Source of the DNA: Taeniopygia guttata
Taxonomy: Eukaryota > Chordata > Aves > Passeriformes > Estrildidae
Direction: 5' to 3'
DNA length: 64,000 bases
NCBI RefSeq assembly: GCF_048771995.1
Contig: NC_133032.1
Coordinates: forward strand, 31,131,501-31,195,500
Positions 33,707 to 46,489 of this stretch are shown here, piece after piece; the first letter of the stretch is position 1; every line of letters begins with the position of its first letter. Position numbers and translations under genes: made by a program. The notes under the pieces were generated by a model. It ran no database searches, was not told where the DNA came from, and saw only the letters and a list, made by a program, of their open reading frames with translations.

Positions 33707-36700
33707 TTTTCCTATTTCCTTGGGTTTTCCTGGGTTTTCCCTTTTTAAGAAAAAAATGGTGCACATGACACTGTGGTGCAAAATGCTTCAGTTGCTGCCG
33801 AATCAAAGCTACATTTAGCTCTGGCTGAGGCTTATGAAAAACAGTGTTTACCTTGATCTTTATGCACTACTCACTTGCTGTGGCTGTGGCTGTTTTGCTT
33901 CCTGACAGATTTCTTGCTAGTCGTGTGAGAAATCTATGGCAAATGATTTGCAGGGCTTTCCTTCTAGGTCAGCAGTTTGCAAACACTCTTTCAAAAGTCA
34001 ATTAAAATGTTCCATTTTCTCATTGGCATGAGGATAGTAAATGGAAGAATTTCAAGGCTTAATATGTCTCTCTCTCAGAAACAGGTTAGCTTGCACAGCT
34101 GTGAGCAGAGGCGCTTTATTGGAGATTAGTTTGTTCAGATTTCCTCTTGAAAATTGTTAACAAGGATTCAATTACTGTTGTGGGGGAGGAAGCTAGAAAA
34201 TACAGGCAATTGTTGGCTATTTGCTGAAGGAGTCAGTTAAAGTAATAGTATCAGTTAAAGGGAGTTGGTGCTGCTTTGGAAGTCCCTATTTGCTTAATTG
34301 CAATCCTTTCCAATGTAGCATCAGGTAAAAATAGAATTCCAATATGTCCTGCACTTTGAGGTGCTTCTGTCTTGTACAATGTCTTATCTGTATTGTCTAC
34401 AGGGGAAATCCAAAATTGGAGGGGAATGTCTGTGCCTCTCTTCTGGCAGACAAATATTGCTCTGCTGGACAGTTCCTCACCTTGGAGGGGAAAAGCTCCC
34501 TCTCTCCTCTCTGTCCCACAGTAGCTGTGGGACGCATTTCAGCTCACAGCCACCCTGTGTCCCTGGCAGCCTCTACAGCTGAGCTGCATGTGTTTTTATG
34601 CACTCCCAGCATTGCTGTCAGAGCCATGGCTTCACCCAACAGTATTTATTGCTCTGTGCAGCAAGCCTTTCAGAACACAAACTGTGCTGTTGCTGAAGAA
34701 AAATTTTCATTGTATAGAAAAAAAGAAGTAATTTCCTGCTTTTGTCTGACCCTCACTACAAAGTATGGGACTGCCTCCTGCTTACCCAGCTCTTTTCACC
34801 CAAATATCAGTGATTTTCATATGGACTTCCTCAGTTTTGATATGTTCCACCTCAGATTGATTATGTTCAGCCTCCCATGGGTGTCCCCTGGATTGTTTTC
34901 TCCATCAGAGGAATTGTCAAGCTCTTCACTTCTTGCTGCTCTGTCTGAACTTTATAATTAGCTCTGCCCTAAGGGCTTGTGAGCCTGAGGAGCTCTGCAT
35001 TGACCAAAGTGGGTTTGCTCGATAGGCTAAGTGCAAATTTTCTGAATCTTTCCTGGTACCTACCCAGCCTAGCTTATCTTTGCATTGAGCTCCCTCATCT
35101 ATAATTAATCCATGTCAGAGAGGAATCTCTGCTATGAAATTTTCTTATGAGGATAAGTTCCTCCATGAAAATATTTATCAAGTTCTGCTCACCCTGACCA
35201 TAGCAGTGAATTCCTTTGTTCAATAATTCACAGTCCTGTGAAGGACTCAAAAGTTCAAATAGCATTTTAATCACAGTTTGGGTGGGATACGCCATAGGCT
35301 TTGTACTTTAAGTCTGTCTTCAGAAGAATTAAAGCATTTTTTTCATGGCTGTGTTTTGATTTTAATTACTTGAAGAAGGTAAGTCAATACTGCCTCAGAA
35401 TTACTTCTAAATATGTGAAATTTTAGTGCACGGATATTAATAACCTGACTTTTCTCACTGTGCTTCATCTCTGCAGCTTTCATTAACTTCAGAGAGACTT
35501 GCAGTCACTTGTACTTCCAACCATAATTTTTCAAGCTTTCTTGACTCATCAGTGACAGAGATGGGAGAATGAGTCATATTTTTTCATTAATGACTGGTGA
35601 TTTTGAATATATCAAGGCTTTAATTTCCAGAAATCTCACAAGAACCCTTTACCTGTCTCCCTTCCAGCCCCCCACCTAAATAACATGGTCAAAGATCTTG
35701 TTTTGAAAAGTCAAGCTTTTTTATTTCCAGGTTTCAAATTAAAACCGAAAATGCAAAGTTCTGAAAAGCACCTGTCACTCACAAAGGCAATGACCCTTTA
35801 AATTTATTTTCATCTCCAGCATTCCTCACAATTCATTCTGCCATTTCTGTGAAGTTGAGTCTCGTGTTTTCATCCCATCCAGCTAAATTGAGAAGAATAT
35901 TTCTATTGATTCTGAAAGCAGGAGGATTAAACTCTAGTTCATGCTTTGCTCCATTGCACCAGGGACTGCCTTATAACCAATTTATAGGATATGCAGCTGT
36001 AGTTTTCTGGGTGGAGTTCCAATACCTAACTGTTTATATCAAGGGTGACTTTCTGACACAGAGGCTTATTTTATTTTTTTATAAATGATACAGTCTTTAT
36101 TGAAATGAAAATTAATATTTTTTTTAACATCTGCTGCAGCTGCCTTAGTAAAAACCAATCAGTTTAAGAGCACCTCTCAGACTCACCTGAGCTGGGTACA
36201 GCTGACAGACACCTGCTTTTGGCACAGAGATAGAGACATAAGGTCATCTGGGTGATCCTCTTATTCAGTGGCCTGTGCTTGGAGAGCTTGTGCTTACAGG
36301 TTTCAATATTCTTCCCATCGAAATAGAGTGATATTTGAAGAGCTGCTCTCAAACCAATAGGATTAGGAGCAGTGCTTGCTGTTGTATATTTTCTATTAGA
36401 CTGAGACTACTCTCACTGTGCTGTTTCTCAATTCTGAGTTTCTACAGGCCAAATAATTGAATAGGCAAGAAATTGGTGGTTAGTTTTTGAAGGCTGTGAT
36501 AAAGGACCTTTTCTCAGTTTGATTATACTTAGCAGCATATATTTAATCCAAGCAAAAATTCAACTACAATAATTCCTTGAGGTGAAGGTGAAATCAGGCT
36601 AAATCCGCTTAGACACATAAAAAATAAATAACAGTAACACAAAAATATGTTACTCTGTCTGCAAATATTTGGGAAAAAGAGTGAGTCAGCAGCTGTTATT

Positions 36701-39700
36701 CTCTATCTTGGGCATGGATTGTCCATCCCTGATAGAGAGATCTTGGAAGGTGCTGTTTCATCCTTGTTCCTTATGTTGTTTGTTCTCCCTAGTGCCATAG
36801 GTGTAAAATCCTGGGGAGCTGATAGCCCAGGCCATGGCAATGGGGTTTGGTGGACAGAACACTGGGCTGGAGGCCTGGGTCTGCCAGGGAGAACTGGACA
36901 CCATTTTCTTGTAGCCAACAGGAGCATTCCTCTGCTTCTTGGGAAAATGAGGCTATGTAAGGCATGCAGCCTTAAAAATGTAAATGCACAAGTCCCTCAG
37001 CTCAGCACTTGTTGGAATATTCTATGTCCAAGCAAGAGCTGCCAATTTTCCCTGGCTTGCCACGGGGCTGCTGCGTCGCTGTTTTCCTCAAACGTGCCTT
37101 TGGAGCCTCCTTCCTCCCAGGTACATTCCTGTGCACATAATCCATGGAAACAGAGAGCACAGGGCTCCTCCTCGCTCCTGGGTGTGACTTAGGCTGCCAG
37201 CCTGGCAGTCAGACTGGTGGAGATCAGTGGAAATGAGCAGGCTGTGAGCACTGCAGGCTTTCCACAGCATCCCACGTGCCAGGGTGCTGCTGAAGCAAAG
37301 ACCTGGAGTGGGCTACACCTGCAGGCTCATTGCACCTGCACCATGAGATGTTACCCTTCATTGAAAGCTGTGCTTGAGAAGCAACTGATTAACAGCTAAA
37401 CACATGGGATAAAATGGCAGAGATTGGTGCTTTGCTGTGCTGTGAGCACTCTTTGGGAAAGACAGATTTATCTCGGTTTTGAAATGTTTAGTTCTTCGTT
37501 TCTCTTCTTTTTTTACATTACACGAGGAGGAGAAAATGGGAAAATGATCAGAAAAGTTGCCTGAATACATTTTAATAATAATTTTAACATAAAAAGGGAA
37601 AAGTCATAATTTTGTTCAAGTAGTTCATCTCCATTCAGACAATACAGAGGTTATTGCAGAGCTCATGCCTTTGATTTCTTATTTTACTTTGGTTTGTGTA
37701 CCAACCAATTCTTGTTAAATATTTATGGACAAGATTAAAGACTTTATAAAACTTAGCAGCTGGCAGCTGTCCTCGCCTAAAGGATAATGCAGAGTTTTTA
37801 TTTTAATTGGATAACTGTGTGACTGAAATATGCAAACCCCAAGGGAAACACGAGAATTGAAATATGTAAAATATTTTTTTAAAGAAAATACTCTTTTACA
37901 TCCTGTACTTTCTTTTTCTCTTGGTAGCTTTTATCTGAAGGTGAATTTCTTTTCTGCTTCTTCCTTTTTAAAGTTGGTTGGTTTTGGGTTGTTTTTCCCA
38001 CTGAAGTGAAACTTTTTTGATGGGGTTCCTTCTGTTTGTTACAGGACGGGCATGGATTAACATGCCTGTATTCTTTCTTTTGAATTTCTCCTTCTTTCCC
38101 TGCACTGTTTCCCTTTTTTTACCCTCAGTTGTGTCTACTTGAGTCTTCACAATTGACATAAAGAGGAGGAACCCTGCAAGACCAAGAGAAGAAGGAAAAA
38201 GCAGAATATTTAATTACTTGTCAATGCTATAAAATCCTATTGGCTCTGCATAAGCTTTACATGAATTAAAAAGAGGATTTAGTGTTTACTTTGTTGCTGC
38301 AAGCAAAATCTCTGCATTCTTTGACTCACATGAGTTACACAAAGGACTGTAATACACTGGTGAGCTGAAAATTGTAGTTAAGGGCTCTGTGGAGGAATCT
38401 GCTGTGCTTGAGGATGCTTGAGAAAGGTGTATTGTAAAGGTCTCTGAGGTACAGAGTGGTAATGAAATTATGAAATGAAATCCTTTTCACAATGAAAGGG
38501 ATTTGTGGGTGCTTTGCAGCAGGAAGAGCTGATACTGATTAACTGCAATTGCTCTTGACCCAGCCTCTCTCCAAGGCCTCTGGTTCAGTCCCTGAAGGCC
38601 ATCAGTTTAATCCTGAGGGACAATTTCATTCCAGTCCTATTCTCATGACTCGTTAACTCAGCAGCTTGTAGGACCTGGTGCTAGCTTGTCAAGACCTAAC
38701 AATAGATCATCTTCAGTCCTGCCACTGCCTTCCAGCTGCCATCTGTACCTACATTTTCTGTTTTGGCTGCACCTCACCCTTGCAAACTGTCTTGTAGTTT
38801 CAGAGCCACGGAACAATATTTAAACCAGGAAAGAAGTCCCTGTTGCACAGCTTTTCCCCTTGCTTTCAGCAGTTCTTCAAGGTGAGTACAAAAAGCTTTT
38901 CAGACATGAGCTGTCTGCAAGAGAACTTTCATCTTTGAGGACAGCTCTTTGCAGTTCAGCAGGACTTGGGAGCTCTGTGAGAAAACCAGATCCAGGGCTG
39001 TTGCAAACAGCTCTGGTTTTGAGCTGTGCAATGCAATGTACTTTGAGAAGAGAAATGGGTGGGTTGCCCACTGTCATTGCCTGGGTGGGTTACATGCAAC
39101 AGGGAACAACAGCATCCCCTCACCACAGGGAATCGAGGAAGGAAGGTGTGACCAAAGGAGAAGTAATGAAATATTTGGGAGATTTCTCATAAAAGAAAAG
39201 AGAAAAATGCCAGTGGGGGAAAAAACCAAACAAACAAGATGGAGGGATAAGAATTCCAGACTTGGAAGAACTATAACAAGGCCTTATAAGGAAATGCAGA
39301 ATAGGGAGACAAATGTGCATCCATGATATTGAAAAGTCACCACATCTTGGGGAGCCTGTTTATCTGCCATACAGCCTCAGCCTACAAGAAAACTCCCTAC
39401 TGAAGTAGGTCAAAGGAAATAAAAGAAGGTGAATTTTCTTTTGTCATTAAAATCCTTACAAATATACTTTAGTTTTCGCTCAACTCTCAGCTTTTACTTT
39501 TTTCATTTTTACATTTAGGATTTAATTTTCAGGCAAATTTAGCATATTTCCTTTTTTCTGATCACTCAGATGGAAAAGCAGGATGTACTTTTTGACTTTC
39601 AAGCCTTCATGCTAAATCTTCCTCAGGGCTCAAGGAAACTTGAAAAAGTGATTACTTTTCTGTTCTCACCCTTCTTCCCCTACCCTGAAATTCAGTAAGC

Positions 39701-42700
39701 TTTTGTCACTGTACATTCAGATTGAAAATGAAAAAAGCAATTAGAAGAAATACAGCATATTCCCTTGGGTCCTCACAACCTTATTTATCTGCAGCCTTTG
39801 GCCTTAATAGCAGAAGCCCAATATCTTCTTTCTGCCAGGGCTTCCAAGGATGCTTATGCATAATAGCACTGGCATGGGGAAACTTCTGAAATGAGGAGGG
39901 AACTATGACTAAAGACCCTCCTAAGGCATTGCCTTGAAAAACAAGCTCAAGATGAAGTTCTAGTTGCTCAGAGTTGGAATAGCAACACTTAAACTGTATA
40001 GCATGAATTTAATCAAACTTTTTTTTTTCCTTTGGTCAGAATACATGGCTGTAAGACAGCTCAATTATTGTTACTCCCAAGTAATGTTTTATGAGTATCT
40101 CATATTTCTTAAGTGGGCCATAGAAAGTGTTCCAAGTGCTTTGAAGATTAAAAGAAAGATACAGTGTTAATATCAAAGGCAATATCAGCAAAAATAAACA
40201 CAAGCAAACAGAAGAATACATCCATTTTGGATTTTGCTCTACTGGACAGTTGTTTTACATCAGGGAATTTTTTGTCCTGAAAACTGAAGTAAAACAAAAG
40301 AGTAAGTAGCAGACTGATGATGAGACATTCCTTCTATGGACAATAAAAGGCAGAAGCAGAAAACCAGAACTTGGAGTTAGGTGTATCTTTCTCATCCCCC
40401 AAAGGATCTGTGGGGAAGAATCTAGGGTTTAGAGAACAGTGTTTTTATCTGTTCTCTCACTTGCTGGGAGCAATATGCCCAGTTCATGAATATTTCCAGT
40501 TGTATTTCTCAGATGTGCAATCCAGTGGGAATGCAGAGATTGAGAATGTGCTTCACTTTTCCTCACTATCCTTGTCTTTAGCAGAGGCTGGTGAGATTTG
40601 CTTTTCGCTCTTTTATGTCTCCTGGAGAAGGCAAGGTCTGAGGAAAGCCACAAGCCACAGTTTAGCAGAGCTGTGGGGGCCTTATTCCCTATTTTACCCT
40701 TTTGCCACCTAGGGTTAGACTATTATCTGGCATAACCAAAACAAGGCACTGACAGTCCAGATGGAAGTTAGGTTCTTTTTGAATGTCAACTCTCTAAATA
40801 CTCCACTGGCCATTAGATATCTTCTGCAAAGAAAGCAGCTTTCTGTAGAAATATCTTTGCCAGGTGCTTGTCTCCTAGTAGTATTCATCCCTCTTAATAC
40901 TTGCTGGTGGCAGATTGAAAATGCTTGCTATAGATTAAGCAATTCACTGATAACTTTGAAGTCTACAAGGTGAAATTTATCTTTCTTCATAATCCATTCC
41001 AGATGAAAAAATAAGATTTTCTTCATAATGACGCCTTGCTTTCAAATTTCTCTCTCTGGCAGTCCAGATTCCCAGTCATGAGACAGACCAGTTTTATGTG
41101 GAAGTGGAAGAGTTCCCTCTCCCAGAAACAGGAACAAAATAATTGCAAGGTGGAGCAAGTACCTTAAAATCTTAATCTATGGATTGGAATGCTAAAAGAG
41201 TTCTCAAAAGATCTATCATGATTGGTTTATGAGAGAGCCTGGCTAAATTTATATTGTGTGGCAGCTTGTCTGTTCACTCTCACCAGGTGATTTTTCTTGC
41301 ACAATCTGTCTCTTTTCCTAACCAGGGGTCCAAGATGGTCTGGTACAGCCTTGAAGATTTTGCTGCTGGACAGAATTGCTCTTGGCAGCTGTAGTGGCTC
41401 TGTTAAAGTGATCTGGGTAGGTCTGTGTGTGATGTGTGCTAAGGTGCTGAGGTACTGTGCCGATCTCCAGGGGGAGCACTCTTTTTGTGATTTTATGGGG
41501 TTTCTCAGCAGACCACGTTCATGCTGTGGTTTGGGCACATGCCCTCACTGCTCCTCTTGCTCCCCAGCTGGACTGCCTGCTGCAGGGCCTGGTCCCAGCC
41601 TGGAAGAGTTAGCAGGGCTGTTGAACTGACATTTATCCTCCCTTCAGGCAGTCGGGGAAGAGGCAGGGATGTGGTTATAGATTTTGTTTGCTGCTAGAGC
41701 AGCAGCTTGGCAGGAGATGAGGTCGGTATCAGGATCAGAGAGCTGTAAAGCAGCTGTCAGGAGGAAGAGGTAGGAGAAGGATTATGACTGTGATGAAGTG
41801 CGGATTAGAACACTACCTGTTATTTGTGACTGTGCCTAATGACAGGATGCAGCTCTGTGAAGGCCAGAAATAAAATATATAGCCAGGAATGTGTGCTGGG
41901 GTGTATATCCTCACATTCTCACTTCAAAATCATTGGCATGGGGGTGGCAGAAGATGTCATTTTAACCCAGCAGAGAGGCAAAGTTGTAGCTGGGTGATTC
42001 CCTTCCTCCTTGAGCATGATATTTTTGTTGTGCAACAAATAAAGCAGCAGGCTGGAGCTAATGAGAGGCTACTGGAAAGCAGCATGTGAATAATGTAAAT
42101 GCCTTACTATGATAAGATGATGTATTTTCATTAGGTTGAAGCAGCATTGACAGGGCAGCTGAAGGGCCCTTTGGCAATATGAAGGCTAATTACTTGCCAT
42201 GAAGAAACGAAAACTTGTCAAGTGGGAGCTCTGTCATTGCTCAGTTCAATAAATCAAGGCAATAAATCATGCTCAACAGAGTCCTTGTGCCATTTTAGGC
42301 TATCTGAAATGTGTGTTGGAGTGGAGAAACCAAACACTGAAACAAAGTGTCCTCTCAAAAAGGAACTGATTTTGTACAGTTTATGAAAAATTATAGCCAC
42401 ACTTGGATTTTATTGGGACTTTTTGGGTAATGCATATACATTGATTGGGGTGGAGAATGGTGAAGAGGGCCCATCTATAGATTAATGTAAAGGGAAAATG
42501 GACATACATTGAATGAGGTTTATGGTTTTCTTAGGTGCTCAGGATAAGAATTTGAAACATGCTACTAGATTCTGGCTCCTCACTGTGTGCTCTCCAGATT
42601 AGCTGGTCAAGAGTGCTTCCAGAGGTACAAATAGCACCTCTGGACAAACTGATCAGGGGGCTGTGGTGCCTCTGCTTTCTGATTGCCTTCTGGGCCAGGG

Positions 42701-45700
42701 GACCATGAAATACACTGAGCTGAGCACTGCTGTTCCAGCTCTGCTGCTGACCCTCCCCACCTGGGCTAACACTGCTGTTCTTGCCTTTGATAAAGAAAAT
42801 AACACAAACCCAATTTCTAAACTTACCTGAAAACTAAATATTAGGACACTTCATAAAAACTAATAGCTAAACCTTCTTTATTGTTGTTTTTATTGCAAAA
42901 GAGGTTATTAAACCAAGATAATTCAATTAGTTTCACTAGTGTCACAGAGCTAGATTAGATTCAGACTAGAAGAGGTTTCTGTTACTGCTCTGTGCTTGTC
43001 CCATGGTCTGGTTTGCAATTGCAAATGTCCTCTGAGGAGGTCTGGAGAAGTCCTTTTTGATCTCCCTGAGATGGTCAGCTTCTGCTGGGTCTGCCTGTTA
43101 GTTTCTAATTGAAACAAACAATTTAGGAGTTCAAAGAGAAACGTTACTCTTTCTTGGTTTTGGCTTTTCTTTTTATATTTGTTCTGAACAAATACTGTAT
43201 TGTGTATTGTTTTCCCTGTCAGTGATCACAACAATTTAATTTCCTCACAAATTATGAGTGTAATTAGTATGTAGCACTCTTCTACTTCTGTGGTAATGTT
43301 TATTTATTTGCTTAAAAAATTTGTTACAGCTGGAGATGAGAGGATCTGGAATTAAAAGTATGTAAAAGCTGTAACTGTCAAAAATAGCTTGAATTCAAGA
43401 AAAGTTTCTTTCTTATTTTCCATTGATTTTTAAAAATATTATAAATATTATCTCTTTCCCTACTGTAAATGAGGTGTCTGTGGAGATTCCCATTCTATTT
43501 TGAAGGGTGGTGTGATAGCTGACAAGTAAGATCTTTGTATTATTGTGTTGGGAAATGCCCACAGCTGTCCAGTCCCACACAATCCCATCTTCCTTCCTGG
43601 GTACAGAGTATAAGCTGGAGAAGAGGAATGCTGGTGACAACAACTGACTTAACACTGGAAACAGGATCCTATGGAAAGGGGATCTGTGTGGTGCAGAATA
43701 AACATCCAGATGAGTTCATACATAAAGAAATACCCAACATACTGATTTTGACCTGAAGGTAACACCAGAAAAATCTAGATCATGAGCATTACCTGAAATT
43801 TCTGAGATAAGACTGTTGATCTTTTTCAGGGACAAAAGACTGAAGTGTTGTAGCTAAATGCAATGTTAGAAGAAAGAAATTCTGCATTGAGGTTATTTTG
43901 CCAAGACTTGCACAACATAGCCTGGAAGATGCATCCACTATGTCAACTTTCAGTGTTTGGAATAACAAGGTTTCTGCCCCTGAGAGAAAAGCATAAAGGT
44001 GTTTTTGTAACTAGCACTACAGAATTGCAACAAGAAGTAGTAGGTCTAATTTAGCCCTTCTGTAAAACCAGGAAGAATGACAAATGTTTTCGTGGAGGTG
44101 TGTTTAGTCTATTGTGATACAACTGTAGTTGTGGAACAGGAGAAAAAAAATCCTTGTGAAATTCCCTTATCTTTACTGGGTAGCTCATTAAAATCTCATT
44201 AATGGAATAGTTCAAGTTTGTCAAGTTCCTTGAGGCAATTCTTTTTATGGAGATAGCAATTTTTTGGTTGGCAACTGAAAGGTGAATTACCCTTGGGTAA
44301 AGCATGGAAATACCCTAAGATCTTTTCACAGTGAAAAGACTCTATTAGTGGTGAGGTTTCATTCTTCTCTGCTCCTTTTCTTAAAATTAAATTGTTGGTA
44401 AGGAATTTTAAAAGCGTTACCATATATCATATTACAGAGAGTCCATCAGCAGTTCTATGATAAACTTCCATTTTTAGGTTGGGTTGTATAAAATCTCATT
44501 TTAGGCTGATAGTCAGCAGTAAAATAAGTTGGAAACCATGCTGCATAAGAGCTGTGGCATATTTATCTCATATTTCAAAATCACTTCTCAGAAATTGAAG
44601 TCCTGTATTTAGGTCATCAGGAAGGTCTGAGTGTAAGCCTTTTGTAACCAAAATTGATAGTTCCTAGCATAGAGAACAAAAGTCTGATGGGCTGAGGCCA
44701 GGAAAAGAGGGCTTGCAGGATCCCATTTGCAGAGGTATTTAAGCTCCCAACTAATCTGAAAACAATGGGAAGCATCCATGTAAATACCTGCAGAGTACTG
44801 AGATGTGGCTCAGCAGATCTCCCTTTGCATGCAGAGGAATGTTTAATGTGTTCTCTTGCCAGGAGAACACTGTAAGCACTGCACTTCAGAGGTATCCTCC
44901 CTCTTAGCCTCCCCTGCTGGAGCCATGCTGGTGCTCAGTGGAGAATTGGGCAGTGCTGAGGTGGTGAGGAAGAGCAGCCTCTCCTCTCTCTAACCCTGAG
45001 CTGGGTAGGGAAGGAAAGGAGCTTTCTGAGTCTGACACAATGCCCTGATCCAGCCTTTGAAAAATCCCAGCCTGGGCTACTTTTGCTCACTCAGGCCTTC
45101 ACCTTTCATCTGGGACCACAAATACTGCTTGAGATGAAAGACCTTGACATGTGGGCAAACCTGTTCACCAGGAAACTTCAGGATCTCCAATTTGTTTCAC
45201 AGGAGCCATCATGCTGCTATAAAACTGTAATAAAGTAAAACCTGGATCGATTATCTAAAGAAGAATGATCTATTAATCTCTGAGATGTTATTAATCCCAG
45301 CTCATCCAGTCTAAATATATTTCAAAAGGATTAATATTCTGAGCTGTAGCTGTAGGGGCATTCTGTACCCCTCTCAAGCTTTCCATTTATAAGCAGGCTA
45401 AATTTGCATCCACAGAGTGCAGCTTGAAGGCAGGTGATTTTCCAGTGCTAACAACAATTCTGTACCTGGTTTGCATGCACAACACTGTACACAGCCCAGC
45501 CAATCAATGCTGATTACTGAGAAGCAGGAAAAGAGAAATCTACAGATAAGATTTGAAACCACTTTCAGAAAAGAATCCTCAGGACCTCTTTACAAAATTT
45601 GCATAAAAGACATAATTTTCTCCTATGTAGGCTATGTATTAGCTAAAATTTTTATGTTGTGTTTTTGGTAGTGTCTGATGTACAGGCATCCATCCACACA

Positions 45701-45881
45701 CACACTATTCCCTCTAGCACACATCCTGGGAAGTTCAGGGGACCAGCAGGGCCCCTGTGTCTCTGATCACTCTCAGTGGATGGAAGTGCAAGTGCAGCAA
45801 GGACAATGAGATAGGAGCTGCTTTTTCCATGGGAGGCTTTATTGATCCATCTGTATTGAGAAGGTTTAGAAGTCAATAACA

Positions 45882-45883
<2 letters not shown>

Positions 45884-45922
<39 letters not shown>
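45884..45922. repeat. 39-base poly(T) tract
   Basis: Pure T-run on the plus strand (poly(A) on minus). Neither flank resembles a known retrocopy. Confidence 0.95.
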
Positions 45923-45923
<1 letters not shown>

Positions 45924-46351
45924 GAACATATAGGTCTGATCAAACAGTTGAGGAGATAATGTAGAGCAAGCTTTAGAAAATGTCTGGAAGGGAACTTAAT
46001 AAATGGGCTTTTCAGTCTTTTGAGCAAGGTAGATTTGGGGAAGAGGAATCAGTTTTTCTGGGTTTTTTCCACGTAGGTGGTTCTAAAGTCTCTCAATCCT
46101 TTGTGCCTTTTATCAAGAGAAGGTTTTTTTTTCCCTGCATTCTAGGAGTGTCATTGAGTGAAAGGCTTACTCAAGGAATATGAATGTATATTTATCAATA
46201 ATTTCCATAACACATAATTTACTGCTTGGAGTGTGGATTGCTGAAAAGGTGATTTGTCTTTGTGGTAAAAAATAAATAAAAAATCACAAATCCTTATCTT
46301 CTGCTCTTTGCAAATTAGCTTACACATGTGTCTTGGTACCCCTCTAACTGT

Positions 46352-46482
46352 GCCATATTAATGATTATTTTTATGCATTCTAGTAAGAGGTCCCGAGGAG
46401 CTCTACAGAAATAGAAAGAAACAGTGGTCCTTGGGGATCTCACTGTCTAAACCTGGCTGTGAGTCTTAACTTCCCACACTTT
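46352..46482. repeat. Ancient amniote SINE-like remnant
   Basis: The order 'gattatttttatgcattcta', 'gaggtcccgaggagctctac', 'agaaacagtggtccttgggg' and 'ctcactgtctaaac' recalls an old repeat common in turtles and crocodilians ('...gctgtacaaacacataa', 'gacagtccctgccccaaaga', 'gcttacagtctaaa'). Low identity and no alignment run, so tentative. Confidence 0.4.
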
Positions 46483-46489
46483 AAAAAAT

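Larger units (their letters stand above)
33246..46330. other. Gene-poor desert DNA, no gene recognised
   Basis: No recognisable gene. The two longest open frames (34344-34961, 205 codons; 36647-37192, 181 codons, both plus) are cysteine- and serine-rich without domains, flanking splice sites or homology I recognise, and I treat them as chance. Hairpins at 33661-33706 and a 39-base T-run at 45884-45922 are listed separately. Confidence 0.5.

Noticed and set aside
34344..34961. Plus-strand 205-codon open frame, the longest in the desert
   Set aside because: No domain, no splice-site framing and no similarity I can recognise; a few frames this long are expected in 64 kb.
36647..37192. Plus-strand 181-codon open frame
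   Set aside because: Composition is irregular, with no motif or gene structure around it; treated as chance.
42896..43015. Possible third MIR-like SINE
   Set aside because: Only a vague resemblance around 'gtcacagagctagattagat'; too weak to annotate.
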